Shown here in pieces: positions 16,574 through 22,368 of a DNA stretch of 64,000 nucleotides. The DNA is from Pseudomonas sp. PDM15 (lineage in GTDB: Bacteria > Pseudomonadota > Gammaproteobacteria > Pseudomonadales > Pseudomonadaceae). Below the pieces are notes generated by a model, which searched no databases, had not been told where the DNA came from, and worked only from the letters and a program-made list of their open reading frames with translations. The position numbers and the translations under genes are program-made. The stretch is taken from NCBI RefSeq assembly GCF_014851565.1, contig NZ_JACVAA010000007.1:124001-188000 (forward strand). The letters are read 5' to 3'. Every line of letters starts with the position of its first letter. The first letter of the stretch is position 1.

Positions 16574-17595
16574 TTGCTGGCGTCCAGCACCACCCGGTAG
16601 CGCGCCTTGCCGGCGCGCAGGTGGTCGAGTGCGGCGTTTACCTGGCTCATGGGGAAGTGCTCGACCTGCGGCAGGATCTGATGGCGGGCGCAGAATTCGA
16701 GCATGGTCGCCATGGTCTTCGGTGAGCCCACCGGCGAGCCGGACAGGCTCTTCTGCTGCGGGATCAGACTGAACACATGCACCGGGATGGCACTCGGGAC
16801 GATGCCAACGAAGTGCAGCCGGCCCTTGCCGCGCAGGGTGGCGAGCAGGGCGTTCCAGTCCAGGTCGGCACTGGCGGTGACCAGCAGGAAGTCGAGGGTG
16901 CCGGCAATCGCCTTCATCGCGGCGCTGTCGGTGGACGCTACCACCTTGTGCGCGCCCAGGCGCTTGGCCTCGTCCTGTTTGCTCAGCGAGGAGGTGAAGG
17001 CAGTGACCTCGCAACCCCAGGCATTGAGGAAGCCCAGGGCCAGGTGGCCGAGGCCGCCGATGCCGACCACGCCGACGCGGTCGGTGGGCTTCACGTCGAA
17101 GTCCAGCAGCGGGCTGAACACGGTGGAGCCGGCGCAGAACAGCGGGCCGACCAGCGCCGGGTCGAGGCTTTCCGGCAGCGGCACGGCCCAGGCCCAGTGC
17201 GAGCGTAGACGGTCGGCGAAGCCGCCATGACTGCCGACGATGGTCGGCTTCACCGTGCGGCACAGCTGGTGCGAGCCTTCCATGCATGAGCCGCAGTGCA
17301 TGCAGCTGCCCTTGTACCAGCCGATGCCTACGCGCTGGCCGAGCTTGGGGCCGCGTACCTGCTCGCCCACGCGGACGATGGTGCCGACCACCTCGTGGCC
17401 GGGAATGAAGGGGTAGCGGGCATTGCCCCACTCGTTGTCGATCATCGACTGGTCGGAATGGCAGATGCCGCAGTACTCCACCGCCACTTCGACTTCTTCG
17501 GCGCCCAGTGGGCCCGGGTCGTAGCTGTGGCGCTCCAGCGGCGCGCCCGGCGCGGTGGCGGCCCAGCCGGTGAAGGTGGCGAGTTCGTTGCTCAT
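16570..17595 (-). CDS. Zinc-dependent NAD(P) alcohol dehydrogenase
   Basis: A 341-residue medium-chain dehydrogenase of the AdhP/YahK type. The catalytic zinc ligands are in EYCGICHSD (about 40-48) and GHEVVG (His near 68). The structural zinc cysteines are in CMHCGSCMEGSHQLC (about 98-112). The Rossmann motif VGVVGIGGLGHLALGF is at about 178-193. Family members reduce aldehydes with NAD(P)H; the substrate is not readable. It is co-transcribed with the downstream GNAT gene through a four-base overlap and is divergent from the pseudouridine synthase. Confidence 0.9.
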   Translation of the reverse strand: MSNELATFTGWAATAPGAPLERHSYDPGPLGAEEVEVAVEYCGICHSDQSMIDNEWGNARYPFIPGHEVVGTIVRVGEQVRGPKLGQRVGIGWYKGSCMHCGSCMEGSHQLCRTVKPTIVGSHGGFADRLRSHWAWAVPLPESLDPALVGPLFCAGSTVFSPLLDFDVKPTDRVGVVGIGGLGHLALGFLNAWGCEVTAFTSSLSKQDEAKRLGAHKVVASTDSAAMKAIAGTLDFLLVTASADLDWNALLATLRGKGRLHFVGIVPSAIPVHVFSLIPQQKSLSGSPVGSPKTMATMLEFCARHQILPQVEHFPMSQVNAALDHLRAGKARYRVVLDASK

Positions 17596-17721
17596 GGCGG
17601 CATCCTCTGCGGTCGATTCGATGGGAGCAGCTTAGCCCGACGAGCGGCCGATTGGACCATCATCAGCGATCCTGATGATGCTCGGTTACACTGCGCGCTC
17701 TGCAATCGCACCGGAACCCGC

Positions 17722-18363
17722 ATGCCGCGCCCGCCCCGTTCTCCCGCTTCACGCCGTCCCGGCTCCGGTCCCGGTCCCGCCTCCGCGCCACGGCGGGTGG
17801 CCAAGGCGCCGCCGGCCGAGCCGCGGCTGATCGTGCTGAACAAGCCGTTCGACGTGCTCACCCAGTTCAACGACGAACAGGGCCGCGCCACCCTCAAGGA
17901 TTTCGTGCCGGTCCCCGGCGTCTACCCGGCCGGGCGTCTGGATCGCGACAGCGAAGGCCTGCTGCTGCTGACCAACGACGGCCGCCTGCAGGCGCGCATC
18001 GCCGACCCCAAGCACAAGCTGGCCAAAACCTACTGGGTGCAGGTGGAAGGCGAGCCGAGCGAGGAGCAATTACTCCAGCTGCGCGAGGGCGTGCAGCTCA
18101 ACGACGGCCCGACCCTGCCGGCCGAGGCGCGCCTGCTGGATGAGCCGCAGCTGTGGGAGCGCAATCCGCCGGTGCGTTTTCGCAAGAGCGTGCCGACCGC
18201 CTGGCTGGAACTGGTGATTCGCGAAGGGCGCAATCGCCAGGTGCGGCGCATGACCGCCGCGGTCGGCCTGCCGACGCTGCGCCTGGTGCGGGTGCGCATC
18301 GGCCCGTGGAGCCTGGAGGGGTTGCAGCCGGGCGAGTGGAAGGATCTGCCGCCGCGGCTGTAG
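17722..18363 (+). CDS. RluE-like pseudouridine synthase
   Basis: A 213-residue RsuA/RluE-family enzyme. After a basic, Pro/Arg-rich leader of about 30 residues comes LIVLNKPFDVLTQF, then the catalytic-aspartate motif YPAGRLDRDSEGLLLLTNDG (Asp near 75), KTYWVQVEG and the C-terminal REGRNRQVRRMTAAVGLPTLRLVR. The family modifies uridines in rRNA; RluE acts on 23S U2457. The S4 RNA-binding domain of RsuA is absent, as in RluE. The start is the ATG at 17722. It is divergent from the alcohol dehydrogenase and followed by a BIME. Confidence 0.92.
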   Translation: MPRPPRSPASRRPGSGPGPASAPRRVAKAPPAEPRLIVLNKPFDVLTQFNDEQGRATLKDFVPVPGVYPAGRLDRDSEGLLLLTNDGRLQARIADPKHKLAKTYWVQVEGEPSEEQLLQLREGVQLNDGPTLPAEARLLDEPQLWERNPPVRFRKSVPTAWLELVIREGRNRQVRRMTAAVGLPTLRLVRVRIGPWSLEGLQPGEWKDLPPRL

Positions 18364-18375
18364 GAGCCCTTTCAT

Positions 18376-18439
18376 GTGGGAGCGGCTTTGGCCGCGATAA
18401 GGAAGCCGAAAAAGCCATCGCGGCCAAGGCCGCTCCCAC
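18376..18439. repeat. REP/BIME pair, GTGGGAGCGGC class
   Basis: An inverted pair: GTGGGAGCGGCTTTGGCCGCGA at the left and TCGCGGCCAAGGCCGCTCCCAC at the right, separated by about 20 bp. This is a different REP family from the GTAGCCCGGA elements. It lies between convergent genes, where it may also serve as a transcription stop. Confidence 0.85.
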
Positions 18440-18457
18440 GGAGGTTCGTCGCGGGCC

Positions 18458-18676
18458 TCAGCCGTGGATGCCGCGGCTCATCTCGATGAGGTAGGTGATC
18501 AGCGGCTTGGCCAGGAAGGCGAACAGGCACAGGCCCAGGCCGAGGAACAGGATCGCGGTGCCGAGGCGGCCGGCCTTGGACTTCTTGGCCAGGTCCCAGA
18601 TGATGAAGAACATGAACACCATCAGCCCGCCCACCAGGACGTACATCATCAGGGCTTCGAACTGTTCGGTTTCCAT
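18458..18676 (-). CDS. DUF2788 small membrane protein
   Basis: A 72-residue protein beginning METEQFEALMMYVLVGGLMVFMFFI with two hydrophobic helices (about 8-27 and 41-60) separated by the basic loop DLAKKSKAGRLG. It matches the short DUF2788 family of gammaproteobacteria. Function is unknown. It has its own candidate promoter with a perfect -10 box upstream. Confidence 0.8.
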   Translation of the reverse strand: METEQFEALMMYVLVGGLMVFMFFIIWDLAKKSKAGRLGTAILFLGLGLCLFAFLAKPLITYLIEMSRGIHG

Positions 18677-18717
18677 GGTGGCCTCGCGGGTATGACTGGG
18701 ACTTCGACGGGGCGGCG

Positions 18718-18723
18718 ATTATA
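18718..18723 (-). promoter_or_regulatory. Candidate -10 box for the DUF2788 gene
   Basis: The minus strand reads TATAAT here, 42 bases before the start codon. The -35 region is weak. Confidence 0.4.
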
Positions 18724-18770
18724 CGCGCGCCGTCGCTGTCCGCAGTAGACGCCAGCCGGCCCTGCGGCGT

Positions 18771-19250
18771 TCAGCCGCGCAGGTGCTCCAGCGGCAGCTC
18801 GGTGCTGGACAGCACCTGGTTGAGCACGAAGCTGGAGCGCACGCTGGTCACGCCCTCGATGCGGGTCAGCTGGCCGAGGAGGAATTTCTGGTAGTGGTCC
18901 ATGTCCGGCACCACCACCTTGAGCTGGTAGTCGGCGTCCATCCCGGTCACCAGGCTGCACTCCAGTACCTCGGGACATTGGCGAATCACCGACTGGAAGT
19001 GTTCGAAGCGCTCCGGGGTGTGGCGGTCCATGCCGATCAGCACGAACGCGGTCAGCGAAAGGCCGAGTTTCTTGCGGTCCAGTAGCGCCACCTGGCGGGC
19101 GATGTAGCCGTCGTCCTCGAGCTGCTTGACCCGGCGCGAGCAGGGCGAGGGCGACAGGCCGATGCGCTCGGCCAGCTCCTGATTGGAGATGCGCGCATCG
19201 CGCTGCAGCTCGGCGAGGATGCGCAAGTCGTAGCGGTCGAGTTTGTTCAT
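18771..19250 (-). CDS. Lrp/AsnC-family transcriptional regulator
   Basis: A 159-residue regulator. The N-terminal winged helix-turn-helix reads LDRYDLRILAELQRDARISNQELAERIGLSPSPCSRRVKQLE (about 3-44), and the C-terminal RAM/AsnC ligand domain follows (about 66-145, with VLECSLVTGMDADYQLKVV). I use the ATG at 19250 (MNKLDRYD); an extension 90 bp upstream is open but not family-like. Lrp-type proteins bind amino acids and often autoregulate. An inverted repeat 50-86 bp upstream of the start is a candidate site. The regulated genes are not known. Confidence 0.93.
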   Translation of the reverse strand: MNKLDRYDLRILAELQRDARISNQELAERIGLSPSPCSRRVKQLEDDGYIARQVALLDRKKLGLSLTAFVLIGMDRHTPERFEHFQSVIRQCPEVLECSLVTGMDADYQLKVVVPDMDHYQKFLLGQLTRIEGVTSVRSSFVLNQVLSSTELPLEHLRG

Positions 19251-19299
19251 TGTGCGGCTTCTTTGTGTTCGGATTGCGCTGAATAATCGCTCAGTGAGT

Positions 19300-19336
19300 G
19301 AATATTGCGCAAGTGATGGGTTGATGAGCAATATTC
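19300..19336. promoter_or_regulatory. Inverted repeat upstream of the Lrp-type gene
   Basis: GAATATTGC (19300-19308) and GCAATATTC (19328-19336) are a perfect 9-bp inverted repeat with a 19-bp spacer. The AT-rich cores and spacing suit an autoregulatory Lrp-type operator. It lies between the regulator and the putative small RNA. Confidence 0.45.
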
Positions 19337-19379
19337 GCAATCCTTCGGCGCGCCGCGCTGGTTAAGCTTTCCCTCAGTT

Positions 19380-19565
19380 TCATGGCCCGGACGTTATGTC
19401 CACCCGCGGCGCCCAATCAGGTGCCGCGGCGCCGGCGGTCCTACCGGATCGTGCAGGCCCCCGGGTCCGCACCGCTCAACCAGGCGGGCGAGGAAAGCGG
19501 CGACACGATTGCCAGTGCCGGACAAGCAGTTCTAGGGGGGAGGCCGAGAGGCCTCCCCCTTTTCT
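19380..19565 (+). ncRNA. Candidate structured small RNA
   Basis: A plus-strand segment with no plausible protein, ending in a very strong intrinsic terminator, although no gene lies upstream on this strand (the nearest is the divergent Lrp gene). Hairpins visible by eye are GGAC/GTCC near 19390, CCGCGGCGCC against GGTGCCGCGG with a 6-nt loop near 19407-19432, and GTGC...GCAC around GGCCCCCGGGTC. I recognise no Rfam family (not RsmY/Z, 6S, SRP or tmRNA). The 5' end is approximate; no good promoter was found. Confidence 0.5.
19536..19565 (+). terminator. Strong intrinsic terminator
   Basis: GGGGGAGGCC (19536-19545), loop GAGA, GGCCTCCCCC (19550-19559), then TTTTCTTT. It is a 10-bp GC-rich stem with no mismatch. 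It ends the candidate small RNA and lies 25 bp before the SGNH hydrolase start. Confidence 0.85.
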
Positions 19566-19589
19566 TTGCGCTTGCGGCAAGATTGGCCC

Positions 19590-20390
19590 ATGCACCTTAG
19601 TGATGATCTGCGCCGCCGCGCCGGCCTGTTGTTGTGGGGCTTCGCCCTGCTGTGCGCCTGTTGGCTGGCGTTGCGGGCCGGCGAGCGGCCACCTGTGGCC
19701 ACTACTCGCGAAGAGCGGGTGGAGGTGGCGTTCGTCACCCTGGGCAAGTCTGTCCGCCGTGCTCCGCTGGTACTGCTCGGCGATTCGATCAGCGCCGGCC
19801 ACATCTGGAGCGCCGGTAGCGGCTGCGCGGCGCCGCTGAACCTGGCGGTGTCCGGGGCGCAGAGTGGCGACCTGCTGCGCCACCTGCATCTGGTGGAGTC
19901 CGCCGGCGCCGAGCAGGTGTTGCTGTTGATCGGTATCAACGACCTTCGCCATGGCGTGAGCTACGAGCGCCTGCTGGCCAACTACCGCGAAATTCTGTTG
20001 CGTCTGCAGGCGCAGGGCGTGACGCCGCTGCTGCAATCCACTCTGCGGGTGACGCCGCTGCATGAGCATCACCAGGCGCTCAACCAGCAGGTCGCCCGCT
20101 TGAACGAGCAGCTGCGTGCCTGGGCGCGGGAGCAGGGCTGGCAGTATCTGGATGTGCAGGCCGTCCTCGATGGGCGCAGCTACCGGGGCGACGGCCTGCA
20201 CCTCAACGCCCGTGGCTATCGGGCGTGGGAGCAGCTGCTCGCGCCCGTTCTGCGCAAGCGGCTGTGTGCGGAATCAGACCAGGCCGGCCAGCTGCAGAAG
20301 CCACCAGGCCAGAATGAGCATTTGCACCAACAGGCCGGCGAAGCGCAGCCAGACGAACGGCACGCTGGTGCTGATCAGGTGCATGGCTGA
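19590..20390 (+). CDS. Membrane-anchored SGNH-family hydrolase
   Basis: A 266-residue GDSL/SGNH esterase-like protein. An N-terminal hydrophobic helix (about 10-28, LLLWGFALLCACWLALRAG) precedes the catalytic blocks GDSIS (block I, Ser near 59), the GAQSGD glycine block, IGINDLRHG (Asn block) and DGLHLNARGY (Asp/His block near 200). Such enzymes release acyl or acetyl groups from lipids or glycans. I use the ATG at 19590; an in-frame TTG upstream lies inside the terminator. The catalytic domain ends near residue 225, and the last 39 codons run antisense through the 3' end of the MAPEG gene and look non-native. Confidence 0.85.
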   Translation: MHLSDDLRRRAGLLLWGFALLCACWLALRAGERPPVATTREERVEVAFVTLGKSVRRAPLVLLGDSISAGHIWSAGSGCAAPLNLAVSGAQSGDLLRHLHLVESAGAEQVLLLIGINDLRHGVSYERLLANYREILLRLQAQGVTPLLQSTLRVTPLHEHHQALNQQVARLNEQLRAWAREQGWQYLDVQAVLDGRSYRGDGLHLNARGYRAWEQLLAPVLRKRLCAESDQAGQLQKPPGQNEHLHQQAGEAQPDERHAGADQVHG

Positions 20391-20693
20391 CTGGAACAGG
20401 CGCGCGCCGAGTAGCACGCAGGCCAGTGGGTCGGTGATCGCGGTCTGCCCGGCGTGCATTGCGTAGAGCAGCACGGCGGCCTGTAGCGGCAGGTTCTCCA
20501 GGCTGTTGGCGTGGGCCCGCACCAGGCGCTGGCCGAATGCACTCGGCGTATTGCTGCCGTCCGGAGCGAAGGCGTTGACCTTCACCCTGCCGCCGAGCAC
20601 GAACAGGCCGCGCTGGTTGATGATCAGGAACATCAGTAGCAGCGGCCAGGCAACCAGGCCGAGCAGGGCGATAGCGGAGGGTGAAAGGGTCAT
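20274..20693 (-). CDS. MAPEG-family membrane protein
   Basis: A 139-residue four-helix integral membrane protein. Helix 1 is at about 6-25 (ALLGLVAWPLLLMFLI). The MAPEG-like stretch RLVRAHANSLENLPLQAAVLLYAMHAGQT is at about 54-82, with the ARLFQSAMHLIST motif in helix 3. Bacterial MAPEG proteins are related to glutathione-dependent membrane enzymes, but many have no proven activity. A 16-bp perfect palindrome lies 43 bp upstream of its start. Its last 117 bp overlap the convergent SGNH hydrolase frame. Confidence 0.87.
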   Translation of the reverse strand: MTLSPSAIALLGLVAWPLLLMFLIINQRGLFVLGGRVKVNAFAPDGSNTPSAFGQRLVRAHANSLENLPLQAAVLLYAMHAGQTAITDPLACVLLGARLFQSAMHLISTSVPFVWLRFAGLLVQMLILAWWLLQLAGLV

Positions 20694-20735
20694 GCGGCAC
20701 CTCGTCTTGTTGTTGTGCCGGCAGTCTAGAGAAAT

Positions 20736-20751
20736 TAGAGCAATTGCTCTA
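20736..20751. promoter_or_regulatory. 16-bp perfect palindrome, candidate operator
   Basis: The sequence TAGAGCAATTGCTCTA is its own reverse complement. It is 43 bp upstream of the MAPEG start codon. It resembles a TetR- or MarR-type operator; the cognate regulator is unknown. Confidence 0.5.
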
Positions 20752-20758
20752 GTCGATT

Positions 20759-20797
20759 CTTTACCGCTTTCCGCCTGCTCTTTACCCAGGCTTTACC
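20759..20797 (+). promoter_or_regulatory. CTTTACC direct repeats
   Basis: CTTTACC occurs at 20759, 20780 and 20791, with a variant CTTTCCG at 20767. The last two perfect copies are 11 bp apart, the helical-period spacing used by OmpR/PhoB-type response regulators. They lie upstream of a start codon that now opens only a few codons. Confidence 0.4.
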
Positions 20798-20854
20798 CTG
20801 CCCGGCGCGGTGATCGGGGAGACTGGCGCCCACTCGTTCAGGAGCGCCATAGCG

Positions 20855-20900
20855 ATGCGCAGCTTCTGCTGCTCGGCCTGACGCCGTTGATCCCCAGACC
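20855..20900 (+). pseudogene. Possible 5' remnant of an exported-protein gene
   Basis: AGGAG at 20839-20843 precedes the ATG at 20855, which gives only MRSFCCSA before a stop. The neighbouring frame reads DAQLLLLGLTPLIP, signal-peptide-like. Together with the upstream direct repeats this suggests the start of a gene whose body was lost next to the cation-efflux gene. The evidence is weak. Confidence 0.2.
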
Positions 20901-20901
20901 G

Positions 20902-21786
20902 TCAGCGGGCGACGACCTCGCTCGGGTCGGCATGCACCAGCACCTCGGCGCGGGGAAACTCGGCGCGGATCGCCTGCTCCACCAGCACGCAGAGGCGATG
21001 CGCCTCCCTTAGGCTGAGCTCGTCCGGCAGTTCCAGGTGCAGCTGGACGAACCAGCGGGTGCCGGAGATGCGCGTGCGCAGGTCATGAGCGCCGAGCACG
21101 CCGGGCACCGCGCAGGCCAGCGCGTGCATGCGCTCGCTGACGTCGGGCGCCAGCTCCTCGTCCATCAGCACTGCCACCGCCTCGCGCACGATGCTGATCG
21201 CGCTCCACAGAATGTACGCGGCGATGCCCAGGCCGAATAGCGCGTCCATCTGCTGCCAGCCATAGGCCGCCAGCACCAGGGCGAGCAGGATGCCGGCGTT
21301 GAGCAGCAGGTCGGAGCGATAGTGCAGCGAGTCGGCGCGGATGGCGGTGGAGCCGGTGACGCGCACTACGTGGCGCTGGAACAGCAGCAGGGCGAGGGTC
21401 AGCACCAATGACAGCAGCATCACCGCGATACCCAGGGCTTGGGCGCCGAGGGGTTCCGGATGCTGCAGGTGCTGCCAGGCCTGCACGGCCACCAGCACCG
21501 CACTGGCGCCGACGAACAGCGCCTGGGCCAGGCCGGCCAGGGCCTCGGCCTTGCCATGGCCGTAGCGGTGGTCCTCGTCGGCCGGGCGCAGCGCGTAGTG
21601 CACGGCAATCAGGTTGAGCAGCGAGGCGGCGCCATCCAGCAGCGAATCGGTAAGGCCGGCCAGCAGGCTGACCGAACCGCTCAGCCACCAGGCCACGGCC
21701 TTGGCACTCGCCAGCAGAAGCGCGGTGACCAGGGCTGCGGCCGTGGCCTGGCGCAGCAGGCGGGCGTGCTGTGGCGCGATGGTCAT
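20902..21786 (-). CDS. Cation diffusion facilitator (FieF/YiiP type)
   Basis: A 294-residue inner-membrane divalent-metal/proton antiporter with six membrane helices (about 14-210) and a cytoplasmic C-terminal domain. Metal-site motifs match YiiP: DSLLDGAASLLN in helix 2 (two Asp near 46-50), DEDHRYGHGKAE in the following loop, and HYRSD in helix 5 (His and Asp near 154-158). The C-terminal domain contains HDLRTRISGTRWFVQLHLELP. The likely substrates are Zn2+ or Fe2+. It starts at the ATG at 21786 and is 55 bp downstream of the lipoprotein gene on the same strand. Confidence 0.92.
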   Translation of the reverse strand: MTIAPQHARLLRQATAAALVTALLLASAKAVAWWLSGSVSLLAGLTDSLLDGAASLLNLIAVHYALRPADEDHRYGHGKAEALAGLAQALFVGASAVLVAVQAWQHLQHPEPLGAQALGIAVMLLSLVLTLALLLFQRHVVRVTGSTAIRADSLHYRSDLLLNAGILLALVLAAYGWQQMDALFGLGIAAYILWSAISIVREAVAVLMDEELAPDVSERMHALACAVPGVLGAHDLRTRISGTRWFVQLHLELPDELSLREAHRLCVLVEQAIRAEFPRAEVLVHADPSEVVAR

Positions 21787-21841
21787 GCTGATGTGGGTGA
21801 GGGAGATGGGCGCCGCAGCCGAGCGGCGGGCGCCCTGGGCA

Positions 21842-22258
21842 TCAGGCGGCCGGGCGCAGGCCGTAGGCGGCCAGTTGCTCGACGCTACCGTTGTGCTGGA
21901 TCAGACGCGGGTCGTCCAGCGGCAGGTCGCGGCCGATTTCGCGATGGAGGATGGCCTTGAGCTTGATCTGGTCGACCTTGCCGTCCGCGCCGATGGCCTC
22001 GCGCAGTTTCTCCGGCGCCACCGAATACTGGTCGTTGGGCAGGTAGATGGCGCCGGTGGCGAAGTCGATGCCGAAGGCGATCAGGCCAGGGATCACGTAG
22101 AACAGGATGCCGATGGCATTCAGGCCGGCCACCACCGGGTCGACCTGGCCTTCGATCTGGCCACGGCGGTCCGGGAAGAACAGCGTGCCGCAGGCGGCCA
22201 GCTGGGTCAGCAGGGTCGCGGCGAGAACGCCGCCGATAACGCGGGAATGCATGCGCAT
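21842..22258 (-). CDS. Small lipoprotein of unknown function
   Basis: A 138-residue protein with a lipoprotein signal peptide: MRMHSRVIGGVLAATLLTQ followed by the lipobox LAAC (lipidated Cys near 23). The mature part has a hydrophobic stretch (LNAIGILFYVIPGLIAFGID, about 40-60) and a polar C-terminal half with DQIKLKAILHREIGRDLP. The ATG at 22258 is preceded by AGGAGG five bases away, which settles the start over one 27 bp upstream. No family function is recognised. Confidence 0.82.
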   Translation of the reverse strand: MRMHSRVIGGVLAATLLTQLAACGTLFFPDRRGQIEGQVDPVVAGLNAIGILFYVIPGLIAFGIDFATGAIYLPNDQYSVAPEKLREAIGADGKVDQIKLKAILHREIGRDLPLDDPRLIQHNGSVEQLAAYGLRPAA

Positions 22259-22340
22259 GGGCACCTCCTGGAAATGGTGCGGCACTATACCAAGGCCGTC
22301 ATTGCAGTTGGATGCCCGGCACCGCGCTTCGGTTCGGCTT

Positions 22341-22346
22341 TATAAT
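22341..22346 (+). promoter_or_regulatory. Candidate -10 box for hrpB
   Basis: TATAAT, 22 bp before the hrpB start, predicts a short leader. The -35 is weak. Confidence 0.45.
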
Positions 22347-22368
22347 CGCCGGCTGTTTCGGAGAGACC

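Noticed and set aside
19382..19839. Short plus-strand frames starting near 19382 and 19396
   Set aside because: Both read through the strong terminator at 19536 and into the hydrolase gene in the wrong frame, so they are unlikely to be translated.
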